Shown here piece by piece: positions 12,300-24,930 of a stretch of DNA of 64,000 nucleotides. Under the pieces are notes generated by a model. It saw nothing but the letters and a program-made list of their open reading frames with translations, did no database searches and was not told where the DNA came from. Origin of the DNA: Desmodus rotundus (taxonomy: Eukaryota; Chordata; Mammalia; Chiroptera; Phyllostomidae); NCBI RefSeq assembly GCF_022682495.2, contig NC_071397.1, positions 31,015,427-31,079,426 on the forward strand, read 5' to 3'. The number at the start of each line of letters is the position of its first letter. Positions within the stretch are counted from its first letter, which is position 1. The translations under genes were made by a program, and so were the position numbers.

Positions 12300-14060
12300 A
12301 GAAAGAATCTTTGATTTGTCTGTCTTCATTGTAGAAACTGAACATAGACTCAAAGCTTCTGATGAGAGAGTCTCTTGAGAGGAAAGTCTATTGATTAGAA
12401 ATCCTCAGGAAAACAAATTCAGGAGATAGTTAACTGAATGTAGGTGACTTAAGCTGCTGCTAAAAATGCCAGTTCCTAAATACTTAAAACTTCTCCCTCA
12501 GGAAATACATCCAAAGAATGGTTCAATTGTTTTTTAAAAGGAAAAGAAACAGAAGATGTCATTTAAGAAAGATTACATGAAATTTCATGGAGATTATGTG
12601 ATCTTTAGCAAACTACTGATAAAAAAATTCCAGTTGACATATATATCAGAGTCTTGGAAGACTGATGTGAATCGGAAGAAATTACCATCGAAGTGAGAAT
12701 TTACTTTCGGTTTAGTCTTCGGCTGTCTGTAAGGCTTACTAGTATTTCTGTCTTCTCAAGGCTCATGGCTTATTGTCGCTTTTAAAGACTCAAAAACATT
12801 ATATTTATTGGGGCACAATCATTCACCTTAATAAATTATATACCATTCATCTTAAAAAATTAATTTGCACAATATATTTATACTTTGTATACTGTAACAT
12901 GAAGGACAAAGGCTAAATTCAAATGTTTTTGTGTTGTATTAAATGCCTTGACCAGGACGATAAAGCATTTTTCCCCAGAAAAGCTTGAATTTGGTCTAAG
13001 TTCAGTTGCAGCTATTCATTTTAACGTCCAGGGTGTACGATGCCTGACGTATGGCCCCTTGGGGAGAGGGCCTGAGTCACAGTGGCTCTGTACTAACTGA
13101 AGCCCGTGGACCCCTTCTGCCAGCAGTGCTGGAGGCAGAGGCCTGACTCCTCAAGACCCCTGCCAGTGCTTCCCATTCAGTCAGCCCGTCCTAGACAATC
13201 TGGCCAGACAGCACAATTAGACAATTTGGTGCACATCTTTTTACTCTGTAAATGGGTTAGTGACGTTATTCAAAGTAATGCCAGTGGCCTGTTCTTTTGT
13301 TCTGCTTTTATACTTTCATAGTTTTCACTATTGCACGCCCTTGAGGCATTTGAGAAAAGCCTGGGCCCTTTAGAACTCAGCACTGAGCATTCGTCATGGG
13401 ACAGAGGAAATAGAAAGCATTCTCTGCGCCTTCCAGCCCTTTCCAGGTTCGCTTGCTAAGCAGTGTGTCGGTGGCCCACAGGCTGCCCTCCTGTGTGGGG
13501 CTTTACCGCTTACAAAGCCTCCCACACTTACCACCTCATAGGTGCAAAGTTACTGAAAGCTTTTAAAACAGCCTGATTATATTTGGAAAGATTAGAAATG
13601 CAGTAATTGAGGAAGGGTTCCTGAAGTGAGTTTTAAAGTTAAATATATACATGTATGTTCTTTATCATCAAAGTTTTTATAACATTTAATATGTTCTTAC
13701 TAATTTTTTTCTATCTGGAAAGTAATTGTGAGAATCACATATAGTTAAAGGAGCATAAATATTTTGAACTTTATATCCATGTCACCTGAAATTTTAATTT
13801 TCAAAAGAATCTGCTTTTCATAACATATCATACTAACATTTATCTTGTTCATTCTTAGTTATGTCCTACTCACTTCTCTAAGGTAAAAAGGAGCCATTAT
13901 TTTTGTTTTAAGCTTCACCTTTTCTCCCCACTTTAGGTGAGTAGTGCCTGAACCCAGCCATTGTTTGCCACTGAACTTAAATGGCTCTGGCTTCTGTTTC
14001 TACTCCCACTCTGCCCTGGCAGTGATATATACAGAATGCCAAATGTCATTCATCCCACAG
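12300..14060 (+). other. Intron stretch without recognised elements
   Basis: Unique intron sequence. Slightly higher GC at about 13020-13540, no exon signals. Confidence 0.45.
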
Positions 14061-14124
14061 ATACCTGTCATGTGCCTGTCACTAATCAGGATGGCTAATA
14101 CATGTTCAGCCTATATGTGTGACC

Positions 14125-14305
14125 GGTCCTCTGTAAAGCACTTATGTGCATTATCACATTTAATCCTCTCAACAATCCCTCAAGAGAGCTTATTACATAG
14201 TCTGGTGATCATCTCTGGATGTACAAGGGAAGAACAAAGGCTGAGAGAAGTTAAGTCATTTGCTCAAAGTCACACAGCTGGGAAGTAGCAGAGAGAATTT
14301 GAATC
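14125..14305 (-). mobile_element. MIR SINE
   Basis: Reverse MIR: CACATTTAATCCTCTCAACA, then GAGAGAAGTTAAGTCATTTG, CTCAAAGTCACACAGCTGGG and a decayed GAATTTGAATC. Confidence 0.9.
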
Positions 14306-14311
14306 TTTGTC

Positions 14312-14667
14312 TGTGCTATGGACTGAATGTTTGTGTCACTCGGAAATTTGTTGTTGACACCTTATCATTATGATGGTATTGGGATGTGAGGCCTGTGGGA
14401 GGTGGTGAGCTCATGAGGGTGGAACCCTCGTGACTGAGATTAGTATCCTTCTAAAAGAGACCCCAGAGAGCTAGCTGCCCAGTTCCTCTTGTGGGGTTAC
14501 TGTGAAAAGACAGCTGCCTACGAGGAGGGGCCTCCCAGACAAGAAATCTTCCAGCACTATGATCTCAGACTTTCTAGCCCCCAGAGCTGTGAGAAATAAA
14601 TGCTCCCTGTTTATAAGGCACCTAGTTTATGGTATTTTTGTTATAGCAGCCTGGATAGACTAAGATC
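14312..14667 (+). mobile_element. Solo LTR of MaLR type (MST/MLT1 group)
   Basis: Begins TGCTATGGACTGAATGTTTG, contains GCTCATGAGGGTGGAACCCT, then CCAGAGCTGTGAGAAATAAA (its own poly(A) signal) and ends TATAGCAGCCTGGATAGACT. These are the standard blocks of the non-coding MaLR LTRs. It is inserted directly after the MIR. Confidence 0.9.
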
Positions 14668-14934
14668 GTCATTAACTGCTATACAGCATGGTCTGGGTAG
14701 GCTTAAAGAGATGCTGTTAAAGTGTATAATTATCTCTAAATATCCAGAATATCCAGTGTCAGTGGTTAGCATTTTATCATTTTTATAGACCTTTATATAA
14801 CTAGAAAAGTATTTAATTTGAATTCTGTTTCCCTTTATGGGGAGACAACTGTAACATGTATATCTGTGTAAGTGTACACACTAAGACTAGGCTACAGCAC
14901 TATTTTTTCTCCTTCAGGGGCATGCTTTACTGCA

Positions 14935-15045
14935 TTGCTAGTGCTGTTTTACTCATCGGGGGAGTGAAACAGAGAGAGCTTCAGTAACTTGCCCAAGGTC
15001 ACACCAGTGAGGGCAGAGCTGGAATTTGAAGCCAGCAGTTGGGCT
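14935..15045 (-). mobile_element. MIR SINE fragment
   Basis: CAGTAACTTGCCCAAGGTCA, then CACCAGTGAGGGCAGAGCTG and GAATTTGAAGCCAG: the reverse MIR core. Confidence 0.85.
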
Positions 15046-15059
15046 ACACCCCAGCTGAG

Positions 15060-16840
15060 TGGAGTGTGTTGTCAAAGTGGGCCAGTGAAGGGCCCCCCAG
15101 CCCGCTGTCTGACTTCAGGGCCACGATACTGTCCTGACACCCCACAATTTGAGGAACTGCTTGAGCTGATGCTCTCTTAAAATGTGCTAAAGCTCAACCA
15201 CAGTAACACTTCGCTACTTGGTCCATTAACACAAATGAGTTTGTTGGGCATCATGAGTTCAGTAAGTTCCAGGTGTTTCTGTGGGCAAGGGAAGACGTGA
15301 AGATGGGATCAGCAAATGATGCTGTCTTCTCTCAAGGCAGTAAGTCACATTCCGAGTGGTACAGGGTTTTCTCTGCCCCAGGTCACTGCTCTCTGAGCAT
15401 GCAGGGAGGGGGTCATCAAAAGAAGAAAATGTTTCCCTGGGATAGCTGGGAAGGAGCTGGAAAGGGATGTGAAGGAAGAAGAGAGTTAAAGATTCTTGTT
15501 TCTTTTACATTTACATGCAAGAGCCTGATTCTGTTGTGCCTTTTTGTGCACGTGAAGATGACTGAAAACTCCATTATAATAAACAGTTAACTTTTCACAG
15601 TGATAAACAGCAGTTACGGTCTCAGATGGGCGACTGCCACATCGGCAGACACTGGGTATCCCCACCTCTCAGGCTGTGTGACGTTTTAATGAACATGTAT
15701 GTCCACCATCTACGGTTTCCCCAGTCGATGGCCATGGTTAAGTGAATCATTGGGCGCTATGTCTACAGTGTTCTTATGTCTCCAATTCTGTACTTACTAT
15801 TTATACCCATTTTTCCTGCCCCCTAAAAGATGAATCATAATGAGTATAGTCTCAAATTTGCTGATAAAACAGACTTGGGCATTCTTGTCATATACATAAT
15901 GACTCCCGGTGTTGATTCTCAGAAAATTATGTCGATATATACTAGATAGGTACTTCTTTGGCATGGTCAAATCTCAGCACACATAAAGGAGAATGGATAT
16001 TTTCATTGACGCATTCTCCTACATAAACTGGAAGTGGCCCCAGCCCAGTGTATTAAGGTCAATATTCTCTATCCAGTGACTTGACATACTGACCTCTAGC
16101 TGTGTCTGTTCCATGCTGTCTTCAGATCTTAGTGTTATTTTCAGAACATAGTGTTTCCTGTTCGGGGAATGCATGAACTGAGAACTACTTTAAATCCAAA
16201 TCACTAAGCTCCAAGGGGATTTGAAATTCCATTATTTGCTTTCTGGAATTTGAAAATGTGCTGCTGGGATAGACAATGAAATGATCCATGTTTCTGAAAC
16301 TCTCCCACTGAAATACCTCTAATGGCAAAGGAAAGTAGTGCATTTCTGCAGGACTAAGGGCATAGCCTGAAACAGCAGCCACGGGAGGAGGATCTTTGAC
16401 ATGTTGAGTTTCATCTTAAAAAGTCATCAAATCTTAGCCTGCCCCCTATATATGTTTATTTTACTATAAAATTCTTTAAAATCTTCCAGTAAATGCAGAA
16501 GAGCATTCATCTCTAAATTCCATGTTTATCCTTTATCTTCAAATGTCCTCTAAAACACTGCTTAATTCCGCCCCCCTCCCCGGCTGGACACATAAGCCAG
16601 AATCTTAAGGCCAGATGTCCCTTCCAGGGGCTTAACCAGTAGAGGTTTTCAGAGCGACCCGAGGGCATCCTGTGCAGCAGCCATCCCTCTACTCAGATGA
16701 GGAGCCAGTTTGCTGCCAAATGGATCGCGTGCTGGAGAACTGTGCCAGTCCCCTACCTGCAGTAGGAGCACTTTGTGGTAGAATATTTTCAAGTATGAAC
16801 AATAGGTTTATAGGATTATTTGGTAAATGTGTTGTTCACT
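15060..16840 (+). other. Intron stretch without recognised elements
   Basis: No repeat or exon recognised. Open frames at 15273-15590 and 16185-16382 have no support. Confidence 0.45.
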
Positions 16841-16844
16841 AGAA

Positions 16845-17000
16845 TCAGAACATGTACTGTACTGTGGATCAGCAGGCCTGGGTTTGAGGGCCGCCTCTCC
16901 AGAGGCCGGCTGGGTGACCTTCCACAATCCATTCCACCATTTCAGCCTCAGTTTTCTCAGCAGCAAGACAGTAGGATTGCGTTACACAGAGTCTCTAATA
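16845..17000 (+). mobile_element. MIR SINE
   Basis: GGCCTGGGTTTGAGGGC, GGCTGGGTGACCTTCCAC and CAGCCTCAGTTTTCTCAGCA follow the MIR order. Confidence 0.8.
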
Positions 17001-17065
17001 CTTCAGAGCTTTAGGGTCTATGGTTCTGTAAATTATTTTGCACAACGATGACTTTAATCCAAACC

Positions 17066-17250
17066 ACATGCACGCACAAGTATGTATATATTCATATATG
17101 TGCATACATACAGGCACACGTGTATGTTCCCACGTGTGTGTTCATGTGTGTGCATGTGTGCATGTTCACACATGCATACATTCACATACATACTCATGTG
17201 TGCGCATATTCATGTGTGTGTGCATGCATGGTTTATACATAAATATTGGT
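17066..17250. repeat. Degenerate (CA/TG) alternating purine-pyrimidine tract
   Basis: About 185 bases made nearly all of TGTG, CACA, CATG and TATA steps, with scattered interruptions. Frames over it are repeat artefacts. Confidence 0.9.
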
Positions 17251-17456
17251 TTATAAATATTGACTATACATACAAGCAATGTCCATTCAATATTTAGCAT
17301 TTCAATTAACTTGGAACTAAATTCACTTAATAAACCTATCTCAGTTATAATCCCACTTTTCTGAAGTTGGTAAGTAGCAGTTATGGTCAAGGTATCACTT
17401 AACTTTTTAATTTTTTTCTAAATACAAAATTACATTATATATACACATTTTATATA

Positions 17457-17480
17457 CATTATATATATATATATATATAT
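17457..17480. repeat. (AT)n microsatellite
   Basis: About 12 AT units. Confidence 0.95.
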
Positions 17481-17489
17481 GTGATGGGT

Positions 17490-20110
17490 GTGATTATTTA
17501 GAGAAATTGAGAAATCAAGAAAGCAAACCATCACCTTGCACACCTTTTGACGAAGGCTGGTGCCCATCTCTGTCGTTTCCCTTTTCGTTGTACCACGATC
17601 TCCCTGAACCGCAGCTCCTGCCTGTAGAACACATTTCCTTTCAGCAGTGTGGCCCCTTGACCGTAAGGCACAGTGAAATACCACACAGTAAAACACAATC
17701 ATTGTATTGGTGTGATTAGATGAGTATGTTCTCTGTTGCCCATCATAGAAAAGAGGAAGAATAGGAAGAAAAATAGTGCCGATATGGATCATTAAAAAAC
17801 AGGCGTTAAGAAACCCAGTTCAACAAGGATAACTAAAGACTGTGCCTGATGGGCTGGCGGAGTGATGAGCGGTGGTGAGATTGTGGTGGTGCTGGAGTGA
17901 GGATCGTGATCTCAGAAGGTTTCAGTGAGTCTTCTACTAATGCGAAGTAAAGCTGTAAGTTTGTATGAGAAACCGGAAGGAACGTTTAGAAGTGACAGCT
18001 GAGAATCCAGAATTTTTGATCAGCAAAGTCTGCTTTAATAAATTATGGTGTAATTCTCATTTGCAAAATATTAATTGGAGGTTATGTAAGGACAGATAAA
18101 GAAGATACTCATTTAAATATAGTTCTCTGAGATACGAACACGGAAGGGGGGGCCTTTAAGTTTGTCAGAGAGGAGGATGGGTTTTGAAATACTTATTTCC
18201 AATGGAAATAAGGTTCTAAGATAAATGGTTGGGAGAGCATGTAATTAACAGAGCCTGGTCCTTGAGAAAGCGGGAGGGAGAAGGCAGGGAAAGGATAGAA
18301 GTGGAGTTTGGGGGGTCTGTGATCTTCTGGCACATCAGGCCCCAGCCAACTACCTGTGTGCTGCCTGAACCCTTGGACAGATTTTCAGAAAACATGCTAA
18401 CTGCCCTCGGGATGCATAACAGAGCCCAGCCATTACTGTCACATCAAATGATGCATCTTAAACCTAATGTGCCAACTAAATCATCTAAGAAGCCACATAA
18501 GGGTCCTTCATCTGTGTTCTCTGAGTTTAATCCCCCCTTCAAGTTACATGTTGGAAGGCAGTCAACCTTCTTTCCCAAGTAGCACAGAGCCAATCAGGCA
18601 CACCTTCGATGGCCCTCCTCAATAGTGAGCATTTCGGGCAGTAGCGTAAATAACAAAGCTTCTTACATTCCACACGCATTCTTTAATTAATGGGTAAAAC
18701 AGCAAAAGCTCCATGCCCAGTTGGCAAGGGTCATGTGAAATAAATAATGCTCATAAAACATAAATCACAAAGGCAAAGCACTTCTCAAAGTTGTGTTTCA
18801 AATATATTTTATTGTGTGTCAAAGTAACTTTTTTTCCAATGAGCATATATCTGAAAAATTATTGTTAAAAGTCATGAAAATGGCCCAACATATAAAACAT
18901 TTGTTTTACTGAACTTTCTGGAAGTATCCTGTATCCTTCTATGTCAACCTTTATATAAGAGAAATTTTAACGTGTGGTATTTTTAATGGATTGTAATGCA
19001 TGTTGTATAAAATGTATCATGTAGGTGTGTTTGCCTTCTTTGGAGCGACTGGGCTCGAGCAGAACAGTTTCCAAGTCGGAGCTTTGTTTCCCTCCTAATT
19101 CCAGTGTTACGGCCACCTGTCCCAAAGTCCCAGCAGAGGGCTTAGTTCCCGCTCACTCAGGGAGCTGCCTTCCCACCTCTCATCTCTCTCATCGCCATTA
19201 AAAAGCAACCTGAAAAGCAACAAGTAGCATCTAGCTTTCCTAATGTTTTCATTTTTGTCAAATAATAATGGGTTGTTAAACAACTTTTCAATAATCATTT
19301 TAATGCCAATTTGAGGTTTCCATTTATGTAAGGTTAATTTATGTTGTATTTTACAACCTAGCTTCTAACCAGAGCACTGAGTCTATCTTAGTTATAAAAT
19401 AGTCTTATGAAACATACCTTATAAAATGGCCTTTATCTTACTTATAAACTAGTCTTACTTAGAAAGTAAACTATTAGCCCCTGCTTTCCAGCCTGCATGG
19501 GCATGATATTAGTCAGATTCCTTATCTGTGAGAAGATTGGGCATCTGCAGTACAGTGCTTGTTATTCAGCATGTAAATATAATACCAGTTGTCACCTGCT
19601 AATGTCATAGCTACCAGCCTGTTAGGCATCAGATCCTGCCTGGGTACGTCACATACACCATTTCTATTCCTACCAGAAAACTAAGCAGTGCCCACTTCAC
19701 ATGAAAGGAAACTTAAGATAAACAGTTTAACCAAAAATTATATTCAGTGGTAGTGTTCAGATTTAAATATAGATTTGTGGAGGAGAAAACATGTGTGTGT
19801 GTCCGTGTTTGTGTATAAAAGTATCTGAAAATTGGGGAAAAGACTATATATTACTTTTGTCTATAGTTCCTTTAGCTACTTTATAAATATTTGGCTAAAT
19901 GAATTCTAACTACAAATGACTCCACTTCCATTAATAGTAGATTATATTTCTTGGCTTAGACATTCTCTTTATAAATGGTGTTTTTTTCCAAAATTACTTG
20001 GAAATCTTCTATAATTATTCTCAGAATTTGAATCACGAATCTTATGAATGAAAGAAAATTTTAGGGAGGTCCCTTTCGCAGAATAATGACTTCCTGAGTA
20101 ATCTCCCAGG
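17490..20110 (+). other. Intron stretch without recognised elements
   Basis: No exon or repeat assigned. The part around 18560-18800 is rich in TAATTA/TTAATT motifs and lacks visible repeats, so it might be a conserved element, but that is unproven. Confidence 0.4.
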
Positions 20111-20115
20111 AGGGG

Positions 20116-20580
20116 CAGTGTATTTGTTTGCTGCTTTAACAAACCACCACACATTTAGCAGCTTAGAGCCACAGAAATGTATTATCTTACAGTTCTGGAG
20201 GCCAGAAGTTCGAAACCGGTCAGGCAGGTGGCATAGCCATGTTCCTTCCGGCCTCTCCAGGGAAGCACCCCTTTCCTTGCCTCCCCGGGGCCTAGGAGCC
20301 CGTGCTTGTTCCTCGGCCCCCAGCCCTCTTCCACCCTCGGAGCCAGCCATAGCTGTCTCTGTGCCGTCCCTCTCACCCTGGCTCTCCTGTTTCCCTCTTC
20401 CTCTCATAAGGAGCCTTGAGATTTTACTGTGCCCCACCCCCCAGATAATCTAGGATGACCTTCCTACTTTAAAATCAGGTGATTAGCGGACTTCATTCTA
20501 TCTGCACTATAACCCGCCCTGGCCATGGAATATAGCATCATGTTCTAGACATGGGGGAGCGGGCAATTCTACTTACCACA
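20116..20580 (-). mobile_element. LTR-type repeat (probably MaLR/ERVL), reverse
   Basis: Begins TTGTTTGCTGCTTTAACAAA, CCACCACACATTTAGCAGCT, TTATCTTACAGTTCTGGAGG and CCAGAAGTTCGAAA, and ends with a decayed TACTTACCACA. This is the reverse of a common mammalian LTR whose ends are TGTGGTA and a TTTAAGC-type R region. Subfamily not assigned. Confidence 0.7.
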
Positions 20581-20625
20581 GGCAGATTTGGATTCTGTAA
20601 GGTCTGAAGTGTGTGGAAAGCCCTC

Positions 20626-20690
20626 GGAGAAAAGGCATACAACTGTAATTGAATAACAATAAAAAAAAATTTTAATTAAAAAAAAGAATA
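20626..20690 (+). mobile_element. L1 3' tail, 5'-truncated
   Basis: GAGAAAAGGCATACAACTGT, AATTGAATAACAATAAAA and an A/T-rich tail. The same end is found at 37540-37600, so both copies are the end of one L1 lineage active in this genome. Confidence 0.75.
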
Positions 20691-21061
20691 TGAACAAACA
20701 AAATTACAAATATAAAATTAGACACTAAAGCACATATGTATATATGAGAAAAATATGACACAAAATACAGACTTTTAAAAAGGCAAACTGCATAAATGTA
20801 GTCTACTTGACCCAACTTAATTGTATCCTTGATTGTCTAATATTCCTGTCTAGCCGACAGAACAGCTGTGTGATAAAAAATGCCTTATTCAAAACTTTCA
20901 TTTGTTTCGGCTGAATTAAAAATAAACAGAATGCTTACCAAATTTATATCTTCAAAGTTTGGTTTTTAACCAACTCTTCATTCATTTTTATTTGTGTCAT
21001 TTTTTTCCACTAGTTCAGTTTTCAGTTCCTTCTGTTCTGGAAGACACGACACAAGGAATAT

Positions 21062-21585
21062 GGAATTTGGGGTCAGAGACCGTGGCCAAGCCCTCGCTTA
21101 CTGATTAAGCAAGCATCTATTATGTGCCAGGCACTGTGCTGGACTCGGAGGATACAGTAATAAGCAGGGTGGAGATGGCCCTTGCCCTCATGGATCTCAT
21201 GATGTAGCCAAAGACAGACATAGGAAGGCCCTCTGAAGCCCATTACATGTAATGAAGCGGTATAGGGCCCCATGAGTGTCCTACATGGGCCGGTGGCAGT
21301 GAGATTTACTCTAGGACCTGAGAGGTGAGGCAGCGACCCAGGCAGAGGGGAGCAGTGCAGGGGAAGGGAGAAGGTTTCAGGCAAAAGAAATGGCATGGAC
21401 ACAGACTTGCAGTGGGAAAGCGGCTACTGGTTTTGAGAGGGAGAAGAATACGGGAGCACACGGAGAAAGGGAGAGCAGTAAGCACTCTCGGAGTAAGTTG
21501 GGACCAGGTCCAGGGGGGCCTTAAGACTACGCCTAAGATTTTGGTTTCATCCTAACTGCAGTAGAATTCCACTGAAGAGTTTTTG
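21062..21585 (-). mobile_element. L2 LINE 3' region, reverse
   Basis: TATGTGCCAGGCACTGTGCT, GATACAGTAATAAGCAGGGT and GCCCTCATGGATCTCATGAT are reverse L2 tail blocks. Further on there is a decayed GGGGGCCTTAAGACTACG and TTTTGGTTTCATCCTAA. The small frames on both strands here are repeat artefacts. Confidence 0.7.
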
Positions 21586-21599
21586 AACAAATACGTGCA

Positions 21600-22650
21600 G
21601 AGATTTGTTTTGGAGTGTGAGGCTGGGAAGGAGGGAAAGGCAAGAGTAGATTCAAGAAAATTAGAATGAAGAAAAGTATTTGGAGTTGAAGTATAATGAC
21701 GTGAGTTATTAACTACCTTTTCCTCTTCAGAAGGATTCTGGTATGTATGCCTTTTCACTGGCAATGACTCTTTAAAAAAGCTATTCATGAAGCACTATTT
21801 AGGACAACAAAGAAAGTATAAAGCAATGCCTGATTGGTTGCTTTTATGCCAAGAGATGCATTTATACTCAGTTTCTTTGACCAGGTGCTTACATTTTATT
21901 TCTAATTGCCTAATGAGCATAGTTTCCCTAAATATGGGCATTTCTGGCATCAATGAACTGGGTGGAGGGATAATTGGAGAGTTAGAAATTTCCTTCTGAA
22001 ATCAAGCCAGGCCTTCTTTAGCTGAATTTAAGACTTATCTGATCTAGTCCTTGTGTTGGGATGGGGGAGGAGAGACAGCCTCCCTGCACCCAGCCTCGCC
22101 GCCCTGTGGGCTGAACTCATTCTAAGCCTTTTCCAGATGTGGAAGCACTGGTGCCTTCCTCACCAGCTCGCAAGGACTGGGCCTTATCTTTCGTCCAGTC
22201 TGCTGGCATAACCTTCGGCATTCCAGGCATTTCCTCCCACCTGCTCAAGCCTGGCCATGGGCCCAGCCCCCTCCCCTACTCCTACTGCTGTCGCTCTGTT
22301 TGGGATCCCCTGGTTTTCTGCTTTAAAATTGGCAGTGGCATACTTCCTGCTTCTGTATAGTTTCACCTTATCTTTAACTTTGTCACGCTCTAGTGCCCCT
22401 TCTAATACAATTTCTACTTCTGATTGCTACATTATGGCAGGAAACACATCAGTAGGATACCTTTTTCTGTTGATGGAGATATAATCATACCTTTAAAAAT
22501 AGTGAAGCCGGATAGCCAGAGAGGAAGTTTCCCTCAGCAGAGAGTGCGTATCTAAAAGAGGCTCTCCTGTGTGTGCACTTCCCTCAGGCTGTCTGTGGGA
22601 AGCTTGTCCTTTAGAGTTTATGGTAATAAAACTTACATCATTCTAATTTT
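21600..22650 (+). other. Intron stretch without recognised elements
   Basis: No exon or repeat assigned. Overlapping small frames at 22139-22484 have no support. Confidence 0.4.
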
Positions 22651-22659
22651 TATAAAATG

Positions 22660-23560
22660 CTACTCAACTGACTAAAATTTTGTCCACATTTCCCAAATAT
22701 TGGCTAAGCCACATAGCTCTCCACCCTTGTAGAGTAAGCTTCTCTTCGGCAACTGTGTTGGCCGGCCTTCCCTGAAAGATGGAAGTGCCAGCGGTTTGTG
22801 GGAGGTGACCCCAGGGAAGCACCGGTGTTGCAGGATCGCAGGGAGAGGAGACGGGGAAGGGAGTTAGTATAAGGTGTGTCATTTAATAGCTCAGCACCCT
22901 GGGCAACTGAGACTCGATCCCATTGGGGCTCCATGGGAGATGGTATGGAAGTGTTTCCCCTGAAGGTGAAGATACTATAGCATTTACCCAACAACCCCCA
23001 CGTGTCCTTGGCTCAGGACGGCTTCCAGGGTCCTCAGCTTCTTGGCACTGCATGCCTCTTTTCCTTGTGGGCCCAGCTGACAACAGCAATTGGAAAGAGC
23101 CCACAGCAGAGTTTGTTGCAAGTACCTACACTGAGACCCCATCCTGGCAAACAGAAACAGTGAGTGCCAAGGAGATCTGGGCAGGGTACCAACAGCATCT
23201 GCTACTATAGCTTCTTCCCAGGGCCTCCGCTCAGAGTTGTGTCCATTGGGTTTTACACAAAGGCGCCCCGCTAGTGGGGGTCTCTGCAGCACCACCACGG
23301 TAGAGACAGGCAGCTGTGAGGGCATTTCCACTTTCCTGCCTTGTCCACATGGGCAGCATTTCCTTGGAGAGACCATTTTTCTGCCTCCCTTCTCTCTGCC
23401 TTTTGTCTCCCATCAGGGCCCTCTGGCAGGACCACACTCCTGTTGATGTTCCATCTCAGTCCAGGGCATTCCACATGGATAGGGCTGCCCTCCTCTGTCA
23501 GTGCCCTCCACGAACACTCTGATGCAGAGAAAGTGTTTCATAACTTAGTGCCCATCTATT
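22660..23560. other. GC-richer block, possibly an old LTR; unassigned
   Basis: About 900 bases with GC above the surroundings and open frames in several phases on both strands (130 residues at 22984-23376 minus). No frame has a coherent protein signature. On the minus strand the part about 22700-22880 has a loose resemblance to an ERV-type LTR R/U5 region (AATGACACACCTTATACTAA and a CT-rich run), which is weak. I see no splice pattern. Confidence 0.3.
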
Positions 23561-24183
23561 TCCAAACCCAGTTAATTCGTTTTCTCTGTACTCTTTTTTT
23601 TGTACTCTTAATTTTTATCTATCACATAGAACACATCTTACTAAGAGATTCTGAAATCTGATGTATTAAGTTGTTAACAAAGTTCAGATGACTTCATATT
23701 ATTTTTTGAGGGCAATTGCATTTTATTCAAGGGATGGAGTTCTCATGGTGGGATTTCAGGTGTCAGAAGTGGGATATCACCCCGACACCCCTCGTAAGGA
23801 CACCCAAAAGAATAAGAGTAGCAGCCTGAGAGACTGCATGCTGATGATGGAATACTGACTGGGCGCCATTTTATATTTGAAAGTTTTATTATCTTGTCCT
23901 TCTTCATTACTCTGGCCCTAAATTAATTGCTTCAACTGTGCCCAAAAAGGTGCCTCCATAATGCACAAATGTCTCCTGATGGAAGAAACCCAGATAAATA
24001 CCTCAAGTTCCAGAGGCAGATACATGGTTTACCAAGTTACCACGAGGCAGAACTTTTGAGTTATACGGACTTTCATTCCTTACCGTTTCACTTTCAATAG
24101 CGGTCTGATTGGGACTCCGAAATATCACTTGTACTCTTCTAAGGCAGGTTTAGTTTAATGTAACTGGTATTTAACTTGCTTTA

Positions 24184-24206
24184 CTCTCTCCCCCTCTCTC
24201 TCGCTG

Positions 24207-24250
<44 letters not shown>

Positions 24251-24266
24251 CACATACACACACACA
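24184..24266. repeat. (CT)n(TA)n(CA)n compound microsatellite
   Basis: A CT tract of about 20 units passes into TA and then CA repeats. Confidence 0.95.
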
Positions 24267-24854
24267 AAATATGTTATGTATGCATATATATACATATGTT
24301 ACACATATGTAATATATAATGTATCATCCAAATTGGAAAGAGCCCTCAGCAGAGAGTTAGTTGCAAGTAACACTTTGTCATATCCAAACTGTCATATCTT
24401 TGAGAGCAAAAGGGGACACTCTTAGTAATGTACTCAAATAACAGACATCAACCAAGATTGTCCTGAGTTAAGCAGTATGATTACCCTGCTACCTCTTACC
24501 TCGTCACACTCTTGACCCAGCGCTGGAGGGAAGAGGAGAGAAAAGCAGGACACTGGACTCTCAGTCCTCGGCGCCAGTTTGGAAGTAAGGTGGAAGCACA
24601 GGAAAGTCACACTGTCGTAGTAAATGGTCCTGTTGCTGCCACTTTCCCTTCCACAAAGTAGTGTGTCATTCAAAGAGCTTAAGGAGTACATAGGTTTTAG
24701 AGGAGGACATAGGTCTTAGCTGCAATTTGCTTTTCTTTGGGGGGTGTTGTTTTGCTGTCGGTGACAGGTTTAGCACATACGAACTGCTACTTAACTCTTG
24801 AGCTCCAGTTCTTATGCTTGTAAACTGTAGCAACACCCATACCCATACATACGG

Positions 24855-24930
24855 TGAGGGTTAACGGAAATGTGTGTAAAGCACTGAGCATAGGGCTTGG
24901 CACGTAAAAAGTGCTCAATGAAAGCTAGAC
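24855..24930 (+). mobile_element. MIR SINE, 3' part
   Basis: GTGTAAAGCACTGAGCATAG, GGCTTGGCACG and AAAGTGCTCAATGAAAGCT match the MIR 3' consensus order. Confidence 0.85.

Noticed and set aside
17038..17297. Several Cys/His-rich frames
   Set aside because: They are translations of a degenerate (TG)n tract.
18560..18800. TAATTA-rich segment as a conserved enhancer
   Set aside because: Suggestive only. Without a cross-species alignment, AT-rich intron gives such motifs by chance.
20042..20453. Overlapping 111-131-residue frames on both strands
   Set aside because: They lie within the LTR-type repeat at 20116-20580, with no protein signature.
22984..23376. 130-residue minus-strand frame
   Set aside because: Low-information translation with many Cys and Pro, no domain, and competing frames on both strands.
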